Program-made: the position numbers and the translations under genes
Shown: in pieces, positions 1 to 6,883 of the stretch
How positions within the stretch are numbered: position 1 is the stretch's first letter
Layout of the letters: the number at the start of each line of letters is the position of its first letter
The notes under the pieces: model-generated
Databases searched by the model: none
Seen by the model: only the letters and a program-made list of their open reading frames with translations
Told to the model about the DNA's origin: nothing
Source: Candidatus Latescibacterota bacterium
GTDB taxonomy: Bacteria > Latescibacterota > MVCY01 > DTYK01
NCBI GenBank assembly: GCA_012961925.1
Contig: DTYK01000008.1
Location: 1-11,603 of the forward strand
Direction of reading: 5' to 3'
Length of the DNA: 11,603 bases

Positions 1-51
1 AAGACACTCTTAGGAGTCCCTTTCAGGATATTTGTGGCAACCCTGCTATGC

Positions 52-89
52 TAGAGGTCGCGACCTCTATTTTGGGACCGAATCCAAAA
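52..89. repeat. 18-bp perfect palindrome abutting a second hairpin
   Basis: Positions 52-69 read TAGAGGTCGCGACCTCTA, which is identical to its reverse complement. It could fold into a 7-bp stem with a CGCG loop, or bind a dimeric protein. Directly adjoining it, TTTTGG (70-75) and CCAAAA (84-89) form a second inverted repeat, extendable by one G-T pair. The TTTT at 70-73 follows the palindrome, so a weak terminator for rightward transcription is possible. An operator is the other obvious reading. The inverted repeats are seen directly; both functions are guesses. Confidence 0.5.
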
Positions 90-242
90 CACAAAACAAT
101 TTGTTGTTCCAGAAGCGCAATGGCTCCAAGGCGGCAACGCGTATGCAGAATTAATGCCTTAGCATTTCATCCTGGGCAAGACAAACCGTTGAGTCTATAG
201 ATCTGAGGATGAAAGCCTAAAAGCTTAACTCCAACTTGCCCT

Positions 243-299
243 CCCTTCGGTCAGAGGAGCGGAAGGGCGGCCGCTCCGTTCGCCGGACGGTCTTAGCGG
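243..299. other. GC-rich block with mutually exclusive stems
   Basis: The arm CCGCTCC (271-277) can pair backward with GGAGCGG (256-262). Its first five bases, CCGCT (271-275), can instead pair forward with AGCGG (295-299), which would enclose a second stem CCGT (276-279)/ACGG (287-290). CCCTTC (243-248) and GAAGGG (262-267) give a further pairing. Competing helices of this kind occur in attenuators and regulatory RNAs, but no T run or downstream plus-strand gene supports such a role here. It may simply be a GC-rich repeat remnant. Confidence 0.25.
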
Positions 300-477
300 T
301 TCAGGCTTAAGGGCACTTCATTCTATTCTACACCGAATGATTAACTTGAAGGTCTCGGGGATGTCCCTATTTCAAAGTTTTTCGTCAAACTCAATTGTAC
401 AAAGGAGACAATCCTGAAACTTTTTGGCCATTCAATTTTCTGGATCTGGGTTTAAAACTTTTGGGGCATCTCTAACT

Positions 478-1569
478 TTAGGTTACTTTGATATCCGCAA
501 CTCTCCTTTCGAACTCCTCCACCTCTTCTTTCGTGGTTAGAAGCCCTATCTCCAGCTCATATTCACGGGTTTCACCAGGCTCAAGGAAGGGTAATTGTCC
601 CGTTTCACGCAGCTTTGCCCTCCCTTCCACCCAACAGTTAGCCGGTTCTATACCGACCACATAACAGCCTTCGCCGTTCATCTTCCACTCCACCAGCCAG
701 GGCAATTGATCCCTTCTGTACCTGACGTAGAAACCAAAGCCTTCCCCGTCATCGAATCCTCTGTTGACGATCCCTGCATACGTATATCCTTCTTTATCCG
801 CTTTGAGATTGAGGTAGTAGACCCGTTCTTTGAAACCCGGGACGGGGGGCAGGAAGAGGTTATACTGCTCTTGTTCAATCTCAGCCTCTTTATCCCTTGG
901 TTTGTAGGACCTTACAGGGCAAAGGAGTTCTGAGCCTTCGTCCACCACGGGATACCCTGCGTTGATGTGATACAGGATCATGTGCGGTGTCCTCTCAAAT
1001 CCCAGGTTCTCAACGACATCTTCGATGAAAAGCCTGTTTTCTCCCAGGCTGGTGGATATCCTGCGCGTAAGGGATATGTTCTCGCCAAAGACGGCGGCCT
1101 CCCTTATCACCCCCTGGGCCACCATCATGTACTCCTCTCCCTCCCATTGCCCGCTGACACATACATGCCGGGCCGGTATGTTGGAGGCCCTGCCATGCAG
1201 GCCGAGTTCAAGACCTTCATCCCTACATGGTTCGCCCAGATAGGTGAGCCCGCAGGTTGTCAGTAGCCCGCCGAAGAAACTTCTCAGCCAGCCAAGCCCT
1301 TCCGGCTCAAAGAAAGAAGAAGCAACATCCCCTGTTGCTGACCGCCAGCAAAGGGGTAGCCCCCTGTATTCGGCATAGGAGATGTCCATCCCCCTACCTG
1401 GTAGCACTGTGAAGCTGAATCCAGTACCTGTCCTGAAATCTACAGCCTCCACCCCTTTCTCGTTGCCATCGATCAACTCATATCTCTTAACACCCCCTAC
1501 CTGGGAGATGTCACCGATCCTTCGCATCAGCTCTCTTCGTGAAAACTCACAACCGAACAACCTGGGCAT
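478..1569 (-). CDS. DUF4432 family aldose 1-epimerase-like protein
   Basis: The 363-residue protein resembles the galactose-mutarotase superfold proteins grouped as DUF4432, which are thought to bind or interconvert sugar anomers. Visible landmarks are LPGRGMDI (about 56-63), GLHGRASNIPA (123-133), LYHINAGYP (199-207) and GIEPANCW (306-313). By analogy with aldose 1-epimerase, His201 and Glu308 are the likely catalytic acid/base pair, and His125 may also sit in the pocket. The C-terminus carries the usual LEPGETREYELEIG strand of the fold. There is no signal peptide, so it is probably cytoplasmic. The start is well supported: AAAGGAGG lies five bases before the ATG. It is the last gene of the leftward operon, 178 nt after the transporter gene, and would suit a pathway that also contains a sugar isomerase. 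Its natural sugar cannot be read from the sequence. Confidence 0.85.
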   Translation of the reverse strand: MPRLFGCEFSRRELMRRIGDISQVGGVKRYELIDGNEKGVEAVDFRTGTGFSFTVLPGRGMDISYAEYRGLPLCWRSATGDVASSFFEPEGLGWLRSFFGGLLTTCGLTYLGEPCRDEGLELGLHGRASNIPARHVCVSGQWEGEEYMMVAQGVIREAAVFGENISLTRRISTSLGENRLFIEDVVENLGFERTPHMILYHINAGYPVVDEGSELLCPVRSYKPRDKEAEIEQEQYNLFLPPVPGFKERVYYLNLKADKEGYTYAGIVNRGFDDGEGFGFYVRYRRDQLPWLVEWKMNGEGCYVVGIEPANCWVEGRAKLRETGQLPFLEPGETREYELEIGLLTTKEEVEEFERRVADIKVT

Positions 1570-1747
1570 CGCATCCTCCTTTCTTATCCCTTCACCCTGA
1601 CAAGGCTTTGTGTTCTGATAACTACTCCGGGCCCAACAAATACATTTTTGCCTAATTTCCCCCTTACTAATGATTACTGCTGTAGGGTCAAATATGCAGT
1701 ATTATCTATCTGGGGATAATCTCCTTTGGGATTCCATCTGAGCATTT

Positions 1748-3592
1748 TTAACCTCTTCTCCTCTCAGCCAAAAGCACAATATTTTTTAACTCTTCTTTAT
1801 TGGTTGCCTCAAACCACCTCTTATCAAATTCAGGAATCTGGGTAATCTGGGCTATGGCGGCTAAAACCTTTAAATGAAGATTACGTTCATCAGAAGAACC
1901 TACAAGGATAAATATAATATGAGCCAATTTATCCTCAGGGAAAATAATCCCTGCTTTTGCCCGAGCCATTGCAATCTTAAAGATGTTTTTGCCCTCAATA
2001 ACAATATGGGGAATGGCCAGGCCTTTCCTTATTACCGTGGTCGACTCCTTTTCTCTCGCTACAAATTTTCTAAATAACTCTTGCGATGCTAAATTGAGTT
2101 CTGTGCTTAAAATATCTGAGACCTCTTTAAAGAAATCCTCCATTTTAAGAGGCATCTCTATATCTAAAACTTTGCTTTCCTCAATCAGTTCATGAAATTT
2201 GTCTTTTATAACTTCATCTCTCTGAACAACGATATCCTTTAATTCAGTAAGAAGATTATCTGAGACTAATTCTTTATCCTTTGCGATTAATCTCTCTAAA
2301 ACATAAATCAGCGCAGAATCTTGAGTCGCTCTTTTTTGTGCATAGAGCTTATACCAGATAATTCCTAATAGAAGAAAAGCCGTGGTTAAGAAAATAATAA
2401 ATGTTCCCATCTCTATCAAAAGAAAAAATCCTCCTAATATACCTAAGATCTGCAGATAGGGATAGAAGGGAGAGTAGAATTTTGGTCTGAAACTCGAAAT
2501 TTTGCTTTCTCTAAATAAAATAAGGGTAAGATTAGCAAAGATATAAAGTAAAATTAGAACGCTGGAGGCAACTTTAACCAATAATTCTAACCTTAAAAAC
2601 AAAATAGCCACAATCATAAAAAAACCGGTAAAGAGGATGGAAATATATGGGGTCTTAAACTTAGAACTTATTTTTTGGAAACCTGCAGGCAGAAGTTTAT
2701 CTCTGCTCATGCCCAGAGGATACCTTGAAGCGGTCATAATCCCTGAATTTGCGGTAGAGATAAAAGCTAAAAATGCTCCTACGCTTATTATCATCTTCAA
2801 AACATCACCCCCAAAAACTCCTGCTCCATCAGATATAGGGGTAAGAGTCTCTTTTAACCTTTCGGGATTTAAAATGCCTATAGTTACAAAAATAACTAAA
2901 GCATAGAAAATAGAGGTTACAATAAGAGAAAGAATCATCCCTAAGGGTAAGTTTTTACCGGGATTTTTTGTCTCCTCGGCTAAAGCGGCTACTTTGGTCA
3001 AACCTCCGTAAGAGATAAAGACAAAACTTGCCGTAGCAAACATAGGGCCTAATCCTCTGGTAAAAAATGGAGAAAAATTTACAGGATTAACTGTTTTCAT
3101 CCCCCAGAGAACATAACCAAGAAGTATACCTAAAAGGCCTAACACTAAAAATACCTGAAATCTTCCCGCTTCTTTTACACCTATTAAATTCAGGACGATA
3201 AAAGATAAACAACAAAACAGAGCAATAATATTTAAAGGGAGATGAGTTATTATACTTAAGTAAGCACCCATACCTATTAAAGCAAAAGCGCCTTTTAAAC
3301 TCAAAGAAAGCCAGGTAGAAAAACCGGCTACAGTCCCTAAAAGAGGGCCAAATCCCCTCATAATATAGAAATAGTCTCCTCCTGCCTTAGGCATCGCAGT
3401 AGTTAATTCTGCCATACTTAAAAGGGTAGGGATACAAAATATTCCTGCTATTAAATAAGATAGGATAACTGCTGGACCTGCTTTATCAAAAGCTAATCCG
3501 GGCAGAATGAATAACCCTGAACTGATCATTGCCCCAGTTGCCACACAGAAAACATCCAAAAAAGTAAGTCCTTTCTTTAAATCTCTCTCCAT
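1748..3592 (-). CDS. APC-superfamily amino acid permease fused to a PTS EIIA domain
   Basis: The 614-residue membrane protein has about 12 hydrophobic segments in residues 11-412. TM1 carries GAMISSGLF (20-28), the substrate-binding Gly-rich break typical of amino acid/polyamine transporters. A TM6-type YGG and the following EETKNPGKNLP are also APC hallmarks. A charged helical linker (about 415-470) joins it to a C-terminal cytoplasmic domain of the EIIA fructose/nitrogen type (about 475-612). There STTVIRKGLAIPH ends in His529, the position phosphorylated in EIIA proteins. The inferred role is secondary uptake of an amino acid or other small solute, gated or sensed by PTS-type phosphorylation; the substrate is unknown. 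AAGGAG lies nine bases before the ATG. The gene is strikingly AT-rich: one 60-base line counted 32% GC, against 58% in the next gene. This suggests acquisition from another lineage, although its ends and operon position are intact. Confidence 0.88.
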   Translation of the reverse strand: MERDLKKGLTFLDVFCVATGAMISSGLFILPGLAFDKAGPAVILSYLIAGIFCIPTLLSMAELTTAMPKAGGDYFYIMRGFGPLLGTVAGFSTWLSLSLKGAFALIGMGAYLSIITHLPLNIIALFCCLSFIVLNLIGVKEAGRFQVFLVLGLLGILLGYVLWGMKTVNPVNFSPFFTRGLGPMFATASFVFISYGGLTKVAALAEETKNPGKNLPLGMILSLIVTSIFYALVIFVTIGILNPERLKETLTPISDGAGVFGGDVLKMIISVGAFLAFISTANSGIMTASRYPLGMSRDKLLPAGFQKISSKFKTPYISILFTGFFMIVAILFLRLELLVKVASSVLILLYIFANLTLILFRESKISSFRPKFYSPFYPYLQILGILGGFFLLIEMGTFIIFLTTAFLLLGIIWYKLYAQKRATQDSALIYVLERLIAKDKELVSDNLLTELKDIVVQRDEVIKDKFHELIEESKVLDIEMPLKMEDFFKEVSDILSTELNLASQELFRKFVAREKESTTVIRKGLAIPHIVIEGKNIFKIAMARAKAGIIFPEDKLAHIIFILVGSSDERNLHLKVLAAIAQITQIPEFDKRWFEATNKEELKNIVLLAERRRG

Positions 3593-3658
3593 TTAAATAT
3601 TCTCCTTATCTTTGTTAGCAATTTGATTATAAAACGGAAGCCCGGCTGTCCGCCCAGG

Positions 3659-4141
3659 TCAAAACTTGTAGCCGAGCTTTCTTAAGAAGTCTCTCCTGTC
3701 CTTTATATCCTCGTCGGACTCAATCCCTTTTGCCTTAAAGCCATCTATGACCCCAAGGATACCACGCCCCTGCTCCGTCTCTGCAATCACCACCTCCACC
3801 GGGTTGGCAGTTGCGCAGAAGATATGACAGACCTCCGGGACGGCCATTATCGACCTTAAGAGGTTGATAGGAAACGCATCTTCGATGAATATCACGAAAG
3901 AATGGCCTGCAGCAAGGTTTAAGGCGTTCTTCCTGGCCAGCCCGATCAGTCTCTCATCGTTTCCGCTGTATCTCACCAGACAGGGTCCCGATGATTCACA
4001 GAACGCCAGCCCGAATCTGATACCCGGGACCGTCGAGACCAACGCCTCATGAAGGTCCTCAACCGTTTTAATGAAATGGGCCTGGCCAAGGATCATATTC
4101 ATCCCCTCAGGTTTATCAATCCTGACCGTTCTCAGTTCCAT
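3659..4141 (-). CDS. Adenosine-specific kinase family protein (PF04008)
   Basis: The 160-residue protein matches the small family annotated as adenosine-specific kinase (PF04008, formerly DUF355), which is common in archaea and scattered in bacteria. Recognisable stretches are the N-terminal VRIDKPEGMNMILGQAHFIKT, FGLAFCESSGPCLVRYSGND (about 43-62), AAGHSFVIFIEDAFPINLL (about 77-95), VCHIFCATANPVEVVIAET and GRGILGVIDG (about 125-134). The length is normal for the family and the protein appears complete and cytoplasmic. Family knowledge says members bind adenosine or AMP; a physiological kinase role is not firmly established. A GGGGGTG box lies four bases before the ATG and serves as a slightly imperfect ribosome-binding site. 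It follows the isomerase gene by 44 nt, so the two are very likely co-transcribed, which hints at handling of a nucleoside-derived or phosphorylated sugar. Confidence 0.88.
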   Translation of the reverse strand: MELRTVRIDKPEGMNMILGQAHFIKTVEDLHEALVSTVPGIRFGLAFCESSGPCLVRYSGNDERLIGLARKNALNLAAGHSFVIFIEDAFPINLLRSIMAVPEVCHIFCATANPVEVVIAETEQGRGILGVIDGFKAKGIESDEDIKDRRDFLRKLGYKF

Positions 4142-4185
4142 AATACACCCCCATTTTTTGATCCTCAGTACGTCTGGCAGACCCG

Positions 4186-5595
4186 TTAAGCATACACCGT
4201 GGATCCGATGCCGAGCATCTCGCAGATCAGTGCCAGCTCATCGGTCCAGTTGCCGTAGACGCCATGGGTGTGGTTAGAGCCATATTCAGAGATTAGTCTC
4301 TCCGGGGAGACACACAGGCGGGTGAAACAGTGAGGCCACTCCTTTGTTGTAGGTTCACATTTGGAGCGGGGATACTCCACAAACTCCCCAGGCATGATGG
4401 CCATCCAGTACTGTCCGTTGGACCTTGCCAGACGGGCAAGGGTGACCTCCCCCGCCCTGCCAACATACTGTACGGTGGCCCCCCCTGCTGGATAGTAAAG
4501 GATCTGAGGATAGAAATGGACGCCTTTCAAATTCCCTCCGGGGTCTTTTGATCTTCCGGCGTAATAGGTGGCCTGGGATCCACAGTTACAGAAGACATAG
4601 ATGTTCTCTTTCTCATCATAGTGACGGAAGTCCATAAATAGAACGGGGTCGCCTGACAGCAACTTCAATATCTGCATGGTCAGTGCCCCGTCCATGTCCA
4701 CCTCGCACGCACAGACGATCGGGTCGTGTTCACCATCCCAGTCATAAGGGTCATTCAAAAAAGCGGCGCTCAGGCACTGGGTGACGTAATTGTCCGAGAG
4801 CTCCGGCTGACACTTGATCCCGACAAAATCGAGTCCCTTCTCGGCGATGATCCTCTTTGTCGCCTCATAGCATCTCACTTGATATTTCAGTTTCTCCGGA
4901 GTCAGTTTCTTGCCATCATAATGGATCTTCCCTATGTTATCCTCCAGCCATCGGAGACCCTTCTCCGCCTCCGTCTCTGACACCTCCTCTGCCAATCTGA
5001 CTATCTCAAGCTGGTCAACATGTTCCACATCAACGCCGAAGATGTGCTGCCACTGTCTGAGATCGGATACAGCCGTATACATCCCAAGGCTACGTCCACC
5101 GATCAGCCCATAGGTCTGCCCTCTCAGAGTATTGACCACCCTGGCAGCCCTGCAGAACGCTAGGACCCTCCTGAGAAGATGTTGGTCTTCAGCGATGTCT
5201 CCCCATACCCTCCAGTTCCGTATGCCGAGCTGATCGAGACTCCCGGCCGAGGCCATCATCCCCACAAGGCCCGGGTACGAAGGGTTGAGATTTGAGAGCA
5301 TAAGATAAGGCGGTTGTCCGTTCTCGGCCGCAATTGCCGCAAGATGGGGGAAGGACCAGATGGAGAAATTGAAGATCGTACCGTCAACATCCTGGGCCCT
5401 CATCTTTTGAGCCTGCTGTTTAGCAAGCAAAGGGGTCCAGATGATCTGGTCTCCGGTCACCACCTCCACTTCTCCGGTCCCCTCAAGGGTGGAGACGACC
5501 CTATCCAGAAATCGCTGGTTCATGGACTTCAACTCTTCGTGGACGAACTTCCTACCATCCGAAAAGGTCAGAATCCCGATCTTTGCCTTACGCAT
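4186..5595 (-). CDS. L-fucose/L-arabinose isomerase family protein
   Basis: The 469-residue protein belongs to the FucI/AraA aldose-ketose isomerase fold. Three residues line up with the Mn2+ ligands of E. coli L-fucose isomerase: Glu298 in CACEVDMDGAL, Asp322 in LFMDFRHYD, and His442 in GSNHTHGVYGNW. The Glu-Asp spacing of 24 matches FucI (E337, D361; H528 is the third ligand). It is shorter than FucI (about 590), so it is a divergent family member and its sugar cannot be assigned. The start is placed at 5595 because AAGGAGGAGG lies three bases upstream. A longer frame from 5655 begins almost on top of the -10 element of the promoter and has no ribosome-binding site, so it is unlikely. It is the first gene of the leftward operon, transcribed divergently from apbE. 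Confidence 0.87.
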   Translation of the reverse strand: MRKAKIGILTFSDGRKFVHEELKSMNQRFLDRVVSTLEGTGEVEVVTGDQIIWTPLLAKQQAQKMRAQDVDGTIFNFSIWSFPHLAAIAAENGQPPYLMLSNLNPSYPGLVGMMASAGSLDQLGIRNWRVWGDIAEDQHLLRRVLAFCRAARVVNTLRGQTYGLIGGRSLGMYTAVSDLRQWQHIFGVDVEHVDQLEIVRLAEEVSETEAEKGLRWLEDNIGKIHYDGKKLTPEKLKYQVRCYEATKRIIAEKGLDFVGIKCQPELSDNYVTQCLSAAFLNDPYDWDGEHDPIVCACEVDMDGALTMQILKLLSGDPVLFMDFRHYDEKENIYVFCNCGSQATYYAGRSKDPGGNLKGVHFYPQILYYPAGGATVQYVGRAGEVTLARLARSNGQYWMAIMPGEFVEYPRSKCEPTTKEWPHCFTRLCVSPERLISEYGSNHTHGVYGNWTDELALICEMLGIGSTVYA

Positions 5596-5660
5596 CAGCC
5601 TCCTCCTTTTACTTGTAGATTCTTTGTTCGCTGTTCCTTGCCATGTCTCCCTCATCGATT

Positions 5661-5689
5661 AAAATAGGCTTCTGAGAGGAAAAAGTCAA
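5661..5689 (-). promoter_or_regulatory. Sigma-70-type promoter for the isomerase operon
   Basis: Read on the minus strand, TTGACT (5689-5684) is followed by exactly 17 bases and then TATTTT (5666-5661). The match is 5 of 6 at -35 and 4 of 6 at -10, at optimal spacing. Transcription would start near 5654, leaving a leader of about 60 nt before the isomerase ATG at 5595. No second candidate as good was seen on this strand in the divergent intergenic region. Confidence 0.6.
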
Positions 5690-5763
5690 GCATTTTAGCG
5701 GATAATCCTTGAGTTTCCTGAATCCAACCTCACTCCCCTGGGTCAGAGAGGATCACTTTTCCC

Positions 5764-5792
5764 TTGCTTTTTAGAAGATACTGAACTATAAT
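5764..5792 (+). promoter_or_regulatory. Sigma-70-type promoter for apbE
   Basis: TTGCTT (5764-5769), 17 bases, then a perfect TATAAT (5787-5792). The -35 matches 3 of 6 including the key TTG. The predicted start is near 5799, just before the apbE ribosome-binding site AAAGGAGG. It is back to back with the isomerase promoter about 75 bp away, so both could share a regulator, although no clear operator repeat is visible between them. Confidence 0.55.
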
Positions 5793-5823
5793 TGTCTAAA
5801 AAAGAAAGGAGGCCACGCCACAA

Positions 5824-6843
5824 ATGAGACACAATATCAAGCTCAGGGTCCTGCTTCTGCTGGGTCTGGTCTTTATCGGAAGTTGCGCCAGCGAGAAGAC
5901 CCTGAAGTTCACTGAGTTTCATATGGGCACCTTTGTCGAGATAACTATAATGTATCCGGATAAAAAGGTTGGCGGAGAGCTTGTCCAACAAGCCTTTAAT
6001 ATGGTCGGACGCATAGACAGCCTGATGAACGTTTACAGTGAGAAAAGCGAGGTATCCATACTGAACCGTCAGGGCAGGATAAACGCCTCTCGGGAAACGG
6101 CAGAGGTTATCCTACGGTCAATTGAATTCTCCAGACTCAGTGCTGGGGCCTTTGATGTTACCATAAGACCACTTGCGAATCTGTGGAGGATGGCAAAACA
6201 GAATAAGAAGTTGCCCGAAAAAGCAGACCTGGAGAGGGCCAGAAGGCTGGTGAATTATCACGACATCGTTATTAATCAGGCTGAGATTTCCCTCAAGCGC
6301 AAGGGGATGCAGGTAGATCTGGGTGGGATCGCAAAAGGCTATGCGATCGATAAGGCCATAGATGTGCTAAGAAAAGGAGGGATAAAACGGGCCCTGGTGA
6401 ATGGGGGTGGGGATATCTATGCGTTGGGAAAGGGACCCAGAAGGGGGAAATGGAGGATTGGGATCCAGCATCCCCGGAGAGATGACAGCTTTCTGGCAAT
6501 ACTATCCCTCCGGGATAGGGCGGTGGCCACTTCTGGCGACTATCAACGCTATTTCACGCTGGAGGGCAAACGCTATTCACATATAATTAACCCGAAGACA
6601 GGCAGACCCGTTCAGGATATCCCCATGAGCGTGACCGTGATAGCTCCTGATTGCACAACTGCTGATGCATTGGCGACGGCAGTTTTTGTCCTCGGACCGG
6701 AGAGGGGCTTGAAGCTCATAGAAGATATGCAGGATGTGGAAGGGCTCGTGGTAAGTGCCGACGGAAAGGCATACGTATCCTCTGGTATGAAGGATATACT
6801 TGTAGGCGAGATACATAGGGATTTCAGGATCGTCAGTCGATAA
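5824..6843 (+). CDS. apbE: FAD:protein FMN transferase, lipoprotein (ApbE)
   Basis: The 339-residue protein is a flavin transferase that links FMN to a Thr or Ser of target proteins such as Rnf/Nqr subunits and other extracytoplasmic flavoproteins, using FAD. A lipoprotein signal ends in FIGSC, making Cys21 the lipidated residue; Ala and Ser at +2 and +3 do not look like an inner-membrane retention signal. Conserved motifs are HMGTFVEI (about 33-40), DLGGIAKGYAIDKA (from about 165), VNGGGDIYALG, SGDYQRYF (about 236), SHIINPKTGRP with His253, and TADALATA (279-286), in which Asp281 and Thr285 are the expected metal-binding residues. The length is normal. AAAGGAGG lies about 11 bases before the ATG. 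No Rnf, Nqr or other flavinylation target gene is in this window, so the client is unknown. moaA follows after 40 nt. Confidence 0.93.
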   Translation: MRHNIKLRVLLLLGLVFIGSCASEKTLKFTEFHMGTFVEITIMYPDKKVGGELVQQAFNMVGRIDSLMNVYSEKSEVSILNRQGRINASRETAEVILRSIEFSRLSAGAFDVTIRPLANLWRMAKQNKKLPEKADLERARRLVNYHDIVINQAEISLKRKGMQVDLGGIAKGYAIDKAIDVLRKGGIKRALVNGGGDIYALGKGPRRGKWRIGIQHPRRDDSFLAILSLRDRAVATSGDYQRYFTLEGKRYSHIINPKTGRPVQDIPMSVTVIAPDCTTADALATAVFVLGPERGLKLIEDMQDVEGLVVSADGKAYVSSGMKDILVGEIHRDFRIVSR

Positions 6844-6859
6844 CCTTTAAAGGTATAAT
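6830..6859 (+). promoter_or_regulatory. Possible moaA promoter
   Basis: TCGTCA (6830-6835, 4 of 6 matches), 18 bases, then a perfect TATAAT (6854-6859). The -35 overlaps the end of apbE. The transcript would start near 6866, leaving only about 18 nt before the moaA ATG and no strong ribosome-binding site. The -10 is convincing, but the very short leader and the alternative of read-through from apbE keep this uncertain. Confidence 0.3.
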
Positions 6860-6883
6860 GTAGGATCATGTGCGGGCAAAACC

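Larger units (their letters stand above)
1..477. other. Non-coding stretch with several inverted repeats
   Basis: No open frame of useful length, tRNA or recognisable rRNA is visible on either strand. The stretch is rich in short inverted repeats: an 18-bp perfect palindrome at 52-69, an adjacent hairpin at 70-89, a small hairpin with arms AATGC (153-157) and GCATT (162-166), and a GC-rich block at 243-299 with competing stems. It lies downstream of the stop codon of the minus-strand DUF4432 gene, so it may contain the 3' untranslated end of that operon, but no hairpin followed by a T run lies close to the stop. I do not recognise an RNA family. Confidence 0.5.

Noticed and set aside
1..477. 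tRNA, rRNA, RNase P RNA or tmRNA in the left non-coding stretch
   Set aside because: I looked for a cloverleaf with TTCRA loop, the RNase P signature and a tmRNA tag frame, and saw none.
595..1266. Plus-strand open frames opposite the DUF4432 gene
   Set aside because: They have no recognisable motifs and lie wholly antisense to a gene with clear family signatures and a strong ribosome-binding site.
3626..3652. Possible internal promoter for the transporter gene (CGGACA, 15 bases, TATAAT, minus strand)
   Set aside because: The -10 is perfect but the spacing of 15 is too short and the -35 matches only 4 of 6, so it was not called as a feature.
5596..5655. Extended N-terminus (20 residues) for the isomerase
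   Set aside because: Its ATG lies at the predicted transcription start with no ribosome-binding site, whereas the ATG at 5595 has AAGGAGGAGG in front.
5743..5991. Minus-strand 82-residue frame across the apbE start
   Set aside because: It covers the apbE promoter and lipoprotein signal region in antisense, resembles nothing known and lacks a convincing ribosome-binding site.
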